A DNA stretch of 64,000 nt from Mikania micrantha (GCA_009363875.1 CM018682.1:57000031-57064030), one strand, 5' to 3'; positions 43,362 through 56,539 are shown, numbered from the stretch's first letter. Translations and numbers: made by a program. Notes: generated from the letters alone by a model not told the origin.

Positions 43362-45568
43362 TATAGTTATGAGATCTTCACCAGATTTTGGCAAACTCTC
43401 ACTTACCCAACTTCATGGTAAGTTGCTCACCTTTGAGCGAGAGATTGACCAGAAACGAAAACTAATAAAATCTGGTAAATCAACTGAAGAGTATGTTCAA
43501 GGGAACACATCTCTTCTTAGTCATAACTCTGTGATAAATGATCAGGGTTATGATGAACACATTGACATAACTACTGGCATCACCTCTTCATTCTCTTCTC
43601 GTGATGACCATTCTTTCCTTCCTGACCATCTATGTTTTATCATGGACGATCTTCATCAAGTTCCTAGTGATGACTTGGAAGAGATGGACATTCTCCATCA
43701 ACTGGCTCTCTTGAGCGTAAGACCTAACAAGTTCTACAAGAGAACAGGAAGAAAATTTCCTGGTATCCATGGAAAAACCAGGATCGGTCTAAATAATGCT
43801 AATATCCAATGCTATAGGTGTCAAGGCACTAGACATTTTGCCAGGGAATGCACTAATGCTCCAAATTCTAACTCCTCACCATATGTGACGTTTCCAAACA
43901 TAACTTCACATACTTCTTCTGCACCTTATTCTTCTTCTTCTTCCTCCTCATCTTTTAAAAGGACTAACAACCCTTAGGAATCAGCTCATATTGTACAAAA
44001 CTCTCCTTCCAATGCACAATATGTACAAGCTGCCAATGGTAGCATGTACCAGCTCACTCCTGCTTCACTTCAAGTTGTTGCAGCTCCTTCTTCACAAATA
44101 AATGTACCAGGCCCTGCTGTCCAGTCTTCCTCATCTAGTCAACGGGCTCTTTTCTCTCAAGAGTACATAGACTGGAGCAGCTTACCTGAAGATGCTGGCT
44201 ATGCCCTCATCACTTCTGAACCAACATAATTTGCTCTCATGGCTGTTGGTGAAGACTCCTTTTCTTCTGTTCAACCAGAAGCTGATACTTCTGATTCTCA
44301 GGTATCTTCTTCTACCTTAGAAAAACTATGTTCCGATGCACGCATAGAGGCATTTGCAAAAATAAAGAAAGCCAATATGTTGCTTCCAAAGCAAAATCAG
44401 GAGTTGGAACAACTCCTGGACAATAAAAATTCTAAAGTGGAAAATTAATAAAAATTAAAGATAATGAGATCTCCACTTTAAAAACTGAGAAAATCAACTT
44501 ACAAGCATCATTTGATCTACAAAGAAAAAATTATTAAGCTTGTAAAGATGAATTATCTCAAACTCAAGTGAGCTGTGAAAAGTGGGTTGAGTCTTGCAAA
44601 GGATTCAAAACGCTTTTACAAAAGCAAGTTCACAGCAAAACAAGATTCGGGATTGGGTATAATCACACTGCTCAGCCAGAGGATTACACCCCAATTGATA
44701 ATAATAAGGAAGAAACCACTTCTGAACCTATCTCACCAACCTTTCTTCCTGATGAAATTCCTCCAATAATAAACACACCTTCTTTGGTGTATCAGCCAAA
44801 CTAATCTTCTAGGTTTGTATACCCCACTAATACAAATCTGACAAGATTAGAAAAACCTCAGTTGAACTCAATTCAACACAATAACTCTTCAGAACAAAAT
44901 GAGATTGCTCCTGATATGAGCTCTACTCATAGTTCAGAAGAAACAACAAAATCGGGTCTCTCTTCTACAATCAAGTCAAATCTTGAAAAAGGAAAAAGAC
45001 CTATGGTTAATATCCAGTTCCCTCCTTCTCATCCTCATCCTCCTTACCCCATAATGAAGGTAAATAGACCTTTCATCCCAAATTATTCATCTCTCTATCT
45101 AGCCTGCTTAAAATGTTTTAAGTACAACCATGCTACTGAAGACTGCAGAACAAAAACACCTTTGGAGAAAGTTAGATTGAAGGCTAATAAGTTGAAAGCT
45201 GAACATGCCTCTCCATCAAAAGGGAACCTCCCTAATAAGATGAAGAAATTAAGAACAGCAAGTAAACAATTTGTTGGACCAAACCCCCATTCTTCATTCA
45301 TCTTACCTCCTTTCTTGACTGCAAACTCTAGACCTTCTATTTTGGGGACACCACCTCCTTACTCTACGGTGAACCTAGTTTCCTACTCTCATAATGTTGC
45401 TAACACTTCTCCCGTGGATTCACAAATCAATCTTCTCCAACAGAATCAGCAACAACTGCTATTAATGATGCAGAAATTGATGAATGATACACAACAAAAT
45501 AAACCAAACAAATAAAATAAAATAAAATATCCCATGTCTAACCTATTGTATTTGATCCTCATGTGCAG

Positions 45569-48500
45569 AAACTCTCTTCAAACCAAAATCATCTCTGGTA
45601 TGTGGATAGTGGAGGATCTAGGCACATGACAGGATGCAGATCTATTCTATATAACTTCATTCCAAAGAATGGAGGATCTGTTTCCTTCGGAAACAATGCA
45701 AAAGGTTGGATAGTGGGGTCTGGTTCTGTCTCAAGTGGAAATTTGAAATTTAAAGATGTTAGCTTAGTTAAGAATCTCAAGTTTAATCTCTTGAGTGTTT
45801 CTCAACTAGCTGACAAAAAATTTAGTTCATTTTTCACTAAAGATAGTTGCAAAATTCTCTCTCCAGAAATAAATTCAAAAATAAAGATCTTGATTGATCA
45901 ACATACTCTGCTAACGGCTAGAAGAAGTGGAAATGTCTATATTGTAGATATGACTACTGACACTCAAACATCTTCTCCTACATGTTTGATAGCCAAAGCA
46001 TCATCTTCTGAAACTGCTCTTTGGCACAGAAGACTCAGTCACCTTAATCACCAAACTCTTCATAAGCATTCAACCCTTTCTTTAGTAAGAGGATTGCCTT
46101 CCAAAGAATTTCACTTTGAAGGTCAATGTGAATCTTGCTTAAAGGGAAGCAACATAAAACTTCACATAAGTCCATTGAGGAATCCAAAACAACTAACTGT
46201 CTTAATCTGCTTCATATGGATCTGTTTGGTCCAGTGAAGGTAGCCAGTTTGGCAAGAAAAAGATATTGTTTAGTTGTTGTGGATGATTACTCAAGATTTT
46301 GCTAGACCTTCTTCCTTTTCAGCAAACACGAGACGTCTGATAAAATAATTGCTCTTATCACTAATCTTGAGAGACAATTTAGCCTCCCTATTAAAATAAT
46401 AAGGAGTGAAAATGGCACAGAGTTCAAGAACCAAGTTCTTGATAAATTCTGCATCTCTAAAGGAATCCTTAAACAATATAGTGCTCCTAGAACTCCTACT
46501 CAGAATGGAGTTGTAGAAAGAAAGAACAGGACACTAATTGAAGCAGCAAGAACCATGCTTGCAGACTCAGGATTACCTTTATCCTTCTGGGCTGAGGCAG
46601 TAAACACTACTTGTTATGTCTTAAACAGAGTTCACATTGTAAAAAGACATAACAAAACTGCCTATGAAATCCTATATAACATAAAGCCTCTCATCTCCTT
46701 CTTCAAAGTCTTTGGATGTCCGTGTTTTATCTTGAACACAAAGGACTCCTTATCCAAGTTTGCTGCTAAAGTTGATTCTGGATACTTTGTTGGATACTCT
46801 CAGACTTCTAAAGCATATCGATCTTTTAATCTCAGGACCAAAATTATTGAGGAATCCATTGATGTTGAATTCAATGAATCATCATCAACATCATCGTTCC
46901 CTTCTACCCCTGATGACCTCTTTGATCTTGAAAGCTTCTCCTTCATTCCTCCTATCTCCCCTCTTTACCTTCTTCAGAATCGTGTCAAACTTCTGAAGAT
47001 CTATCCTCTCTTGATGAATGTTCTGCTTCTAAATTCTTTACTTCCTTTCCTTCTTATCAAATAAATTCCCAAGAAAGTAATTCTCAAAACCAAGACAATC
47101 AAATATATACTCCTTCATCTCCTGTCTTGGATAATATACCCGTAGACATTCCTGAAAATACTCATGTCTCTCCTCCAGAAAATTCTCTGAGCCCCACTGA
47201 AAACTCACCTTCTTCCGATGCTGCCTCCTCAAATAATTGTTTGGACATCATTCCATTCAACAAAAATCATCCTCTAGAACAAGTCTTAGGTGATTTAAGT
47301 AAAGGAGTTCAAACTAGGAGCCAGATTTCAAACTTTTGCCTTCATGCTGCCTTCCTATCCCAAATTCAACCCTCTAAATATCAGGAGGCTCTCAAAGACA
47401 ATAATTGGGTAGAGGCTATGCAAGACGAACTCTTACAGTTCCAAAGACAAAATGTTTGGACTCTATGCCCTTTACCAGCGGGAAAATATCCCATCGGAAC
47501 CAGATGGGTGTTCAGAAACAAAACAGATGAAAGAGGCATTATAATAAAAAATAAGGCCAGATTAGTGGTACAAGGTTATTGTCAAGAGGAAGGTATTGAC
47601 TATCATGAAACGTTTGCTTCTGTGGCAAGATTGGAAGCCATCAGACTCTTCCTAGCATTTGCCATCTCCCATAATATAAAGGTATACCAAATGGATATAA
47701 AAAGTGCATTCCTGTATGGGACAATAAAAGAGGAAGTCTATGTGTGTCAACCACAAGGATTTGATGATGTTCATCATCCTGATTGGGTGTACAAACTAGA
47801 CAAGGCACTTTATGGTCTGAAACAAGCACCCAGAGCACGGTATGATACTCTTTCTCAGTTTCTTCTTTCTAATAAATTTTCTCAGGGAACCATTGATAAG
47901 ACCTTGTTCATCAAAAGGGTAGATAAGGAACTTCTGCTTGTCCAAATTTATGTTGATGACATCATTTTGGATCAACAAAACCTTCCATGTGTGAACAATT
48001 CTCTAAATTAATGTCTTCTAAGTTTGAAATGAGTGCTTTAAGTGAACTAAAAACATTTTTAGGACTTCAAGTCAAACAAACCCCAAATGGAACTTTCATT
48101 CATCAATCTAAATATGTAAAAGATCTTCTAAATAAATTTCATTTGAATGATTGCAAAATAATTTCTACTCCCATGGCAACAAGTCCTGGAATATGTCCGG
48201 ACGAAAATGGTGAACCTGTAGATCAAACTCTCTACAGGTGCATGATTGGTTCTCTGATGTATCTCACTGCATCAAGGCCAGACATCATGTATGCAACATG
48301 TGTCTGTGCAAGATACCAATCTGCCCCCAAACAATCTCATTTTTCATTTGTGAAGAGGATACTCAGATATCTCACAGGTACTCCTGTGCTAGGGATTTGG
48401 TATCCTGCTAATCAAATTTGTAAGCTTGTTTGTTTTTCAGATAGTGGTTATGCTGGTTGTTCGCTCACCAGAAAGTCTACTTCAGGAGGTTGTCAGTTCT

Positions 48501-48892
48501 TTGCAGGTTGCTTAGTGTCATGGCAAAGTAAGAATCAAACATCAGTGTCAAACTCAACTGCTGAAGCTGAATACATTGCAGCAGCCCATTGCACTGCCCA
48601 AATTCTTTGGTTACAATACCAACTGCTAGATTTTGGAATAACTGAACTAAAGACACCTCTCCTAATAGACAGTGAAGATGCCAAAAACATAATAAAGAAT
48701 CATGTCTATCATTCAAAAACCAAACACATTGAAATAAGGCATCACTTCATTAGAGACTGTTTTGAAAAGGGACTAATTGTTCCAGAACATGTCTCTACAA
48801 GTGACCAAATAGCTGACATATTTACCGAGCCCTTGGACTCCTCAACTTTCTCTATGTTTGTGACAAAATTGGGCATGATAAATATGAGTTAA
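45569..48892 (+). pseudogene. Copia E pol, broken
   Basis: Follows an acceptor-like CATGTGCAG (ending 45568). Domains: protease DSGGSRHMTG (from 45605), GAG-pre-integrase WHRRLSHLN with CESCLKG, integrase (frame change near 46190-46237; stop 46303 in place of tryptophan; the second catalytic aspartate is glutamate in RSENGTEF near 46406), RT (MQDELLQFQRQNVW near 47420; YVDD near 47950, frame change at the T-run 47965-47968), RNase H (YRCMIGSLMYLTASRPD region, STAEAEYIAAA near 48556, KTKHIEIRHHFIRDC near 48717). Ends TAA 48890-48892. Not functional. Confidence 0.88.
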
Positions 48893-51228
48893 TAAACATA
48901 GTTAAGATTATGTTTATTAACCTTCCTACACATACATATAAAAGAATAATTTTCATAAATTGTTCTAACAATGGATATCTGATAAACCAGTGTTAAAGAA
49001 ATCTTGGTCTCTTTCAGTGATTATCTCAATACACGGATAGGATCAGTGGTAATATTGTCACTGCTTCATATCTATCCGATGTTTAAACCTTCCATTGTTA
49101 CAATCCATAACCACTTTTGTTTCTTCTCCTTCCGATGATCTCTCTTCCTTCCGAAAATCATCAAATGATCATATAACTTGCTTCTGAGGATAAGGTTCTT
49201 CCGATATGCAAATAAAATTCTTGAGCTTTGCACCTGATGTGACAGTTGTCAATTTCTCTGCAAAATTCGATTCTCAATGCTAACTCCCATGGCTCGAGAA
49301 GATACTTACCGTCATCTTAATAACCAATAATCTTATTTAAATCAATAATCACCTTTTTCATTTCTCATCTCTCTCACCATTAATCTACTTAAACTTTCTT
49401 GATCCTCTGATCATCAAGAAACCCTTCATCACCTTCAAAATTCTAAGTAATGCTCATGGCTACGGATGATCACTTGTCTGGCATGTCGCCTAGCATGGAG
49501 CACTAACACAAAATTTGTCTAAGCTTCAATCTTATAATAATGGTGTAATGGCTTCTGACCAGGCTTCATTCCTCACAAAGCTTCGTCTGTACTTCAAGGT
49601 GTGCATGAACATGTCTTCTTGTCATGATGTGTAAGTATTCAACTTTCTATTCTTCTCAAACTTCTCTGTAATCATAATCTCAAAAATAACCAAGAAATGT
49701 TTTTGACTTTTTCACTTCTTCTTTATACTGTTTTTGATAATGTGATTATAAGGTTAACCTGAAAAACCTGATTGTGCATAAACATTTCTTTTGATCTACG
49801 TATCACATGTCTTTACAGTATCCTTCTCAAGATAGGGAAAATCATTCCAATGACATGCGGTATGTTAGCATATCCTTGATCATCTGGTACATTAACATAA
49901 ATGTCCCAAGTCCCTGCTGTGCTTCTAGTTTGTCCCATTGATACTCAGAGTACTATGAAGGATTTGACAAACTAGTGTTCACAAGTATGAACACTTATGG
50001 ATGACACTGAAGAAACACCCATCTTCTGTGAACCCACATCCACCTTTCTTTCACACCTATAACAGGCACATGCCATAAAATAATTTTTCTCACAATCTTT
50101 TAAGCCTAATAAGCCCAAAAAGTCTGTTCAGGAAGATGAGATCCCTGAACATGACTGTGTTCCTACTGAAAACACGGATACATCTGTTCCATCCTCACAG
50201 ATGAATCAAGAATCTCTTCCCATCCAGCTCCTCATCAATCCTCTCAACAGGATGATGTTGTATTCCTAAGGGAACCCTCACTAACCACTGAAATGTCATT
50301 TGACACTCAGATGGTCGTCCTCTCTCCCAAGGACATCTCTGTTCTTTCTAAAAGCCCCCCACTCTCTCTTGCCAAATCTCTTACCCATGAAAAGAGGATG
50401 AGATCCGGATGTCAAGTCCATCTAGACTTCTTGATCATATATCAGGAGCATCCATTTCACATGAAAATCCAATGGATTCTCATCTGAATGGATCAGGCAA
50501 TAAGACTCCTGGTATGGCAACATCCAATGAAGTTTTCTTTTTAAACTAAGGCTGGTAATCCCCAGAACCAAGAAAAAGGGGTTCAGGAGATTTCTGATAT
50601 GGACTCAGGTCATGATAAAACTGACTCTCAAGTCAGGGATTCGGATGACATCTGTAACACGATGGACGGATCAGTTCTTCACAATAAGGAATTGACGGAT
50701 TCCACTTTTCATATTCAGATTGCTCTGACCGCACTCGTTGTGTTAAGTCACAACAATATTGAATATCCAAAGTCCTGCAATCCAAATCCATCCCAATGCA
50801 GGCACCTTCATATGAAGGTCTCCCAAACTCTTCAACCACCTTCAGTACTCGCATCTTTCTTTCACTGCTTTTCAAAAAGTATCTAGCTCACTTCTTCCTT
50901 CCTCTCTCACTTCCCTGCCTAGCCTGCTGCTTCAAGGTTCCGGCTGATAAAGCCAAAAAGAGGGAGAATACATAAACAATTCTCAAAAGAGGCTAAAGCT
51001 TAAATAAACAATGAAGCATTTGCTGTATTCAGGAAACCTACTTCAGTTTTCCTCTAAGGACACTACTCTAAATAAACTATAACCGGTTTTTGTCCAAACT
51101 CACAAATAAAGAATGCTCAGTGCCTCTCAAACCCCATCTGAACCATTCTCATGTACTTTTCCCCACTGAGTTTGATGTTCTAGAAATTGGTTGGGTTTTA
51201 AAGCTAAGTGGTTTTGGCTTCATCAGTC
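48893..51228 (+). other. Degenerate region after copia E pol
   Basis: 2.3 kb without an intact ORF. Short Ser/Pro/Asp-rich pieces at 50100-50530 (EDEIPEHDCVPTENTDTS) and 50599-50886 hint at a decayed third ORF like that of element 1, but I cannot show homology. An intron-like segment is visible: donor GTAAGT at 49631 and acceptor TTTACAG at 49818, 188 bases, T-rich inside. CTTCCGATGATC motifs near 49125-49200 recall the LTR motif. Confidence 0.55.
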
Positions 51229-51239
51229 CAGAGGGAGAT
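51229..51239 (+). other. Polypurine tract of copia E
   Basis: CAGAGGGAGAT immediately before the 3' LTR start TGTTGG. Confidence 0.8.
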
Positions 51240-52168
51240 TGTTGGAAAAATAAGGACTGACGAAGCAAAACCACCCTTCAAATAATCCATTTGAATAAAT
51301 GTTGCAGGACACTACCTTCGGAAGACATCTGCTTCCAAAGATAATAAACACTTCGGAAAACAAGATTCAGAAGATGCTTCGGAAGACATTAGCTTCCGAA
51401 GATAAAAAACACTTCGGAAGACAAGATTCAGAAGATGCTTCGGAAGGCATTAGCTTCTTAAGACAATAAACACTTCGGAAGACAAGATTCAGAAGATGCT
51501 TCAAAAGACATTAGCTTCTGAAGATAAAATACTCTTCGGAAGACACTATCGGAAGACTCCATCGGAAGACAAGCTTCGGAAGAAAAACATTACTTCGGAA
51601 GACTTATGCATCTACATCAGCTTCCGATGATGGCCTTCTGATAAAAGAATAAATGACTGTCTTCTGATGAAAGAATAAGTGTTTCTTTCATCAGCTTCCG
51701 ATAAAAGTATAACTGATTCCTCTAATCAGTTTCCTATGAAGAACTTCCGAAAGAATAACTCCTTAGCATTAGCTTCAGTACAAATGTCTGAACCTCGGAA
51801 GACTTCAAGATCTTTGAAGATCCTAAGTTGACTTTGCACTTGTACTATTCTGATGCTACAGTGTCTGTAAAAGTGTCTTCAGTCTTAATTGTTTGTCTTT
51901 TTCTTGTATTTGTCCTGAAACATTAATTGTCGGGGCTATTTATACCCCAACATCTTCAGTATTATATACAACACTTTTCTGAATCTTCTTTCTGTTGCCT
52001 TTCTGTTTTCTGTTCTCTCTTTTCTTTAAACAAGAAAACTAAACAACCAAAATAACTAAACTTAAGTGCAAAACCCTAGAGGGAGCTAATACCAAAAGCT
52101 TTGACTAAGTATCTAAAGCTCTTGTTCTTGGTTAAATCAGCCTCTCCTCAGGTCACTGATTTTCTACA
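51240..52168 (+). repeat. 3' LTR of copia E, 929 bp
   Basis: Same as the 5' LTR but with three 61-bp units (about 51350-51535) instead of two, accounting exactly for the 61-base length difference. TATA at 51937-51944. About 20 substitutions against the 5' LTR by eye. Confidence 0.93.
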
Positions 52169-52173
52169 GGTAG
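52169..52173. other. Target duplication GGTAG (right) of copia E
   Basis: Equals 38883-38887. Gypsy D leader resumes after it. Confidence 0.94.
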
Positions 52174-52200
52174 TTACATGTTTCTAACATCCTCAGAAAC

Positions 52201-53400
52201 ATGCCGCCGGGCCGTCACAACGAAGATGATACGAACAACGATGATGCTAACGGTAATGCCGACACCGGCATACAAGGGTTAGCGACACTTATTACTGGAT
52301 TGGTGAATCAACTGACTCAAGCCAATCAGCCTCTCAACAAAAATAGGGGTGGTGCAAACCCACCAGTTTGCACGTTCTAACACTTTAACTCCTGTAATTC
52401 ACGGGTTCTAAGGGAGCCACTTGTATGATGCAGTGGTTTGAGAGTACCGAGAACACCTTCATCAACAGTAATTGTCTAGAAAATCTGAAGGTGCGCTATG
52501 CCACTAGTGTTTTTCAAAAAAAGAGCACTAACTTGGTGGAATAGCGAAAAGCGAACTAGGGGAGTTGATGCTGCTCTAGCACTGACGTGGGCTGAGGTCA
52601 ATAAACTGATGACCACTGAATTCTGTCCTCGCAGTGAGATGAGGAAACTGGAAGCTGAGTTCTGGGAACTCAAGCAAGATAGTGGTGAGAATGTAATATA
52701 CAATTCTCGCTTCCACTAGTATAGTCTGCTAGTACCTCATCTGGTGACACCATTGGAGAGAGCGATCGAGAAGTACATAGGTGGTCTACCTATGAAGATT
52801 CAAGACGCAGTCTATGGTAGCAACCCTACCACTTTGGAAGCTGCAATGCATCTATCTACAACTTTAACTGATAATCACGTGAAGGCTGGAACACTCACCA
52901 GAAAGGGATTTAAAAAGACTGATACAAAATCCACTGCCAATGAGACTTCAACTGAAGTCAAGACTGAACAAGGCAGTTCATCCAAAAGCAGCAACAAGAA
53001 GAGAAATACCAGAAATTTTGCTGTTACTATTCCTGCTACAAAGACTACTTAGCAATCATCAAACAACTCAAACACCGGGAATTATGTTGGGGACACTCCT
53101 CAACGTAACATCTGCAGATATCATCACACACCTAAATTGCCATGTTGCGTCTGCAACAACTGCAGCAAGTATGGTCATCTTGCAAATGTCTTTCGAAGTG
53201 CACCGCAAGCACAAAGGATGCAACTTGCACCGTTTGCACTGCCAGCTCCACACGCACAACATGTTCAAGCTGTACCCATTCGCCAAGTACCCGCACAGGC
53301 GAGAGCCTGTTATGAGTGCGGTGAGGTGGGTCATTTCAGAAACCAATGCCCGAGATTGGCCGGAAATAATCAGAGGATGGTGAGAGGCAGAACTTTTCAA
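52201..53400 (+). pseudogene. Gypsy D gag, broken
   Basis: ATG 52201 (MPPGRHNEDD), matching gypsy B gag. First stop at 52378. Capsid pieces at 52498-52719 (FFKKRALTWWNSEKRTRGVD, TTEFCPRSEMRKLEAEFWEL) and 52744-53052 (TPLERAIEKYIGGLPMKIQD). Nucleocapsid at 53130-53360: the first knuckle CNNCSKYGHLANVF has lost its last cysteine; the second CYECGEVGHFRNQC is intact. Several stops and a frame change. Confidence 0.85.
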
Positions 53401-56400
53401 CTGAATGCTCCAGCAGCTCAAGCCAACCAGGATGTGGTCAATGGTACATTTCTGATTAACAACTCTTATGCATCTGTCTTGTTTGATTCTGGTGGTGATA
53501 GGAGTTTTGTTTCACATGATTTTGAATATATGCTTGGGATAACACGTACTAAGATAGACAAACCGTTTAACATAGAGGTGGCTGATGGTAATACTATTGA
53601 CATTGACACTGCTATTATTGGATGTACTGTGAACTTAAATGATCACATTTTCCCAATTGATCTTATACCTATGCAACTTGGTAGCTTTGATGTTATCATA
53701 GGCATGGATTGGTTAGCCACCCACAAAGGGGAAATTTTTTGTCATGAAAAATATATTCGTATTCCCTTACCTTTGGGTGAAACTTTAAGAGTTTTTGGGG
53801 AAACTTCTAGTAAGGGTCTTAAGCTGATGTCATGCACTAAAGCACACAAGAACCTTAGGAAGAAATGTATAGCAAGTTTAGCACACGTTTTAGAGAAAAA
53901 GGAGAAAGGAAAGAGCATTGAAGACGTTCATGTGAAAAGAGATTTTCCTGAAGTATTTCCAGACGACTTGCCGGGTCTTGCACCAGAACGTCAAATAGAG
54001 TTTCGAATTGACTTAGTACATGGTGCAAACCCAGTTGCCAAAGCTCCTTATAGACTTTCGCCTTCGGGGTTACAAGAATTGGCAAGCCAACTACAAGAAC
54101 TTACTGATAAGGGATTTTTATTCGCCCGAGCCATTCGCCATGGGGTGCACCGGTCCTGTTTGTCAAGAAGAAGGACGGGTCATTCCGAATGTGCATCAAC
54201 TACCGCAAATTGAACAACCTGACCATTAAGAATCGATATCCTCTGCCGCGCATCGATGATCTTTCGATCAACTTTAAGGCTCGGCATGGTTTTCAAAGAT
54301 CGATCTTAGGTCTGGGTATCATCAGCTTCGTGTACATGATGATGATATTCCCAAGACGGACTTCAGAACAAGATATGGCTATTGTGAATTTTTGGTAATG
54401 CCTTTCGGCCTTACCAATGCACCAGCGGTTTTCATGGATCTCATGAACCGTGTTTGCAGGCCGTACTTGGATAAATTTGTGATCGTATTCATAAATGATA
54501 TTTTGATATACTCTAAGAGAAAAGAGGAACACGAGCAACACCTTAAGTTGGTTTTGGAGATCCTAAGAGAAGAACGATTGTATGCCAAATTCTCCAAGTG
54601 TGAATTTTGGCTTAAGGAAGTTCAATTCTTGTGACACATAGTCAATGAAAAGGGTGTTCATGTGGATCCTGCGAACATTGATGCGGTAAAGAATTGGAGT
54701 ACAGCGAAGACACCAACAGAGATTCGATCATTTCTTGGACTTGCCGGTTATTATCGGCGGTTTATTTCGAATTTCTCCAGGATTGTTGTCCCTCTCACTT
54801 CTTTAACTCAATAGAACAGATCTTATGAGTGGGGACCAAAGCAAGAAGAGGCGTTTCAGACTTTAAAGCAGAAACTTTGTGACGCTCCTGTCTTGACACT
54901 GCCTGATGGAAATGATGATTTTGTGGTTTACTATGATGCATCCAACCTAGGTCTCGGTTGTGTCCTTATGCAACGGGGAAAGGTTGTGGCATATGCATCA
55001 TGATAGCTGAAAATTCATGAGAAGAACTACACTACACATGACTTGGAACTTGGTGCAGTCATGTTTGCTTTAAAGATATGGAGACATTATCTTTATGGCA
55101 CTAAGTGTGTTGTCTTTACTGATCATAAGAGTTTGCTGCATATTCTCAATCAGAAGGAACTTAACATGAGATAACGAAGATGTGTTGAACTGTTGAATGA
55201 GTATGACTGTGAAATTCGTTACCATCCTGGTAAAGCGAATGTAGTAGCAGATGCGCTTAGTCGCAAGAGTCATGTCCAAATCCATAGTTTCCGAGTGCAC
55301 ACTAATCTTCTTAATGATGTTCTCACAGCCCAACAACACTCATTGGCTCAGGGTAGCCTACACGATGAGATCTCTTGTGGGGTTGAATTACAATTGGAAA
55401 CTAAGGATGATGGCTTGATGTATTATTTGAATCGGTTGTGGATACCGAACAGGGATAACCTTAGGATGATGATTTTGGATGAAGCACATAAGTCTCATTA
55501 CTCAATCCATCCAGGTGCTGACAAAATGTATCAAGACCTTAGAGTCTTATACTGGTGGCCTGGAATGAAGGAGGATATTGCTGAATATGTGGCTAAATGC
55601 CTTAACTGTGCAAAAGTCAAAGCTGAACATCAGCGACCTTCAGGATTGTTAATACAACCAGAAATACCCATGTGGAAGTGGGAGAATATATCCATGGATT
55701 TTATTACCAAACTCCCACGAACCGCAAGTGGAAATGATAGTATTTGGGTGATAACAGATCGCTTGAACAAGTCGGCTCATTTCTTACCGATACGCGAGAC
55801 GTATCCTGTGCGGAAATTAGCTCGTATATATGTTGATGAGATAGTTAGCCGACATGGAATTCCCTTAAGCATAACATCGGATCATGATGGTCGTTTCACG
55901 GCACGATTTTGGGAATTACTTCATGAAGCTTTTGGAATAAGATTGGATCTCAGCGCCGCTTATCATCCTCAAACGGATGGATAGACGGAGCGAACGATTC
56001 AGACATTAGAAGATATGCTAAGAGCTTGTGTCATCGATTTCGGTGGCAACTGGGATAGCCATCTACCATTAGTCGAGTTCTCGTATAACAACAGTTATCA
56101 CGTGAGCATTGGTATGGCGCCGTTTGAAGCTCTTTATGGTAGAAAATGTCGGTCACCTATTTGTTGCACTGAGGTCGGCGAATCGCAGATCACCGGTCCT
56201 GAGGTTATTCAAGAAACGACCGACAAGATCTGCCAGATTCGTGACAATTTGTGAGCTGCTCGCAGTTGACAGAAAAGTTACACGGATAAGCGTCGTAAAC
56301 CACTAGAGTTTGAAGTTGATGATTTAGTATTACTCAAGGTATCACCTTGGAAAGGTTTCATACGATTCGGGAAGAAGGGTGAGCTTGCTCCACGTTACGT

Positions 56401-56539
56401 TGGCCCTTTTAAAATTCTTGAACGGATCAGGAAGGTTGCTTAAAGTTGGAACTTCCTCCTAAACTTAGCAATGTACACCCGACGTTTCACGTTCCAATTT
56501 AAGAAAATGTTTAGCTGATCAGGATCTTCAGGTACCACT
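53401..56539 (+). pseudogene. Gypsy D pol, broken and 3'-truncated
   Basis: Protease DSGGDRSF near 53488, retropepsin IIGMDWLATH near 53695, RT with FGLTNAPAVFMDL, catalytic FIDD changed to FIND (AAT at 54494-54496), LGLAGYYRRFISNFSRI; RNase H; zinc head HPGADKMYQDL, integrase MDFITKLPRTASGNDS near 55697 and SDHDGRF near 55878. Stops include 54634 area, near 54815, 55002, 55173 and 55982 (glutamine codon to TAG), plus frame changes near 54200-54390. The chromodomain-like tail stops at 56539, where an A-family LTR is inserted. Gene would otherwise match gypsy A pol. Confidence 0.88.

Larger units (their letters stand above)
39972..45515 (+). pseudogene. Copia E gag, broken and split by a solo LTR
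   Basis: Starts ATG 39972 (MAEKFILDPHN), with a stop at 40083. The capsid part (40086-40543; LMALSNEI-like region, LTQQFERFTSLLSEL, YLRSLPEKWETY) is cut at 40543 by the solo LTR, and continues at 43362. First zinc knuckle near 43810 (CYRCQGTRHFAREC); a second CCHC-like CLKCFKYNHATEDC near 45105. Further stops at 43975, 44227, 44446, 44534 and 44802, with a frame change near 44450. The tail is Ser/Pro/Gln-rich up to TAA 45513-45515. At least six nonsense codons. Confidence 0.86.
38888..52168 (+). mobile_element. Copia element E, Sirevirus-like, degenerate, 13.3 kb
   Basis: Complete but inactive copia element with LTRs 38888-39755 and 51240-52168, primer site, broken gag and pol, a 2.3 kb degenerate region after pol, polypurine tract, and GGTAG duplications (38883-38887 and 52169-52173). 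It sits in the 5' UTR of gypsy D. A 2.8 kb gypsy solo LTR lies inside its gag. LTRs differ by about 20 substitutions by eye and one 61-bp repeat unit. Confidence 0.94.
34166..56539 (+). mobile_element. Ty3/gypsy chromovirus D, interrupted, 3' end replaced
   Basis: Plus-strand gypsy element: 5' LTR 34166-37412, primer site, 5' UTR 37429-38887, then copia E inserted (38888-52168, plus the duplicate GGTAG), then gag from 52201 and pol to 56539. Pol is cut in its chromodomain-like tail by an A-family LTR. Same family as B. Multiple stops and two catalytic-site changes make it inactive. Confidence 0.92.

Noticed and set aside
50599..50886. 95-codon ORF as an independent gene
   Set aside because: Lies between copia E pol and its 3' LTR; more likely part of a decayed third ORF.
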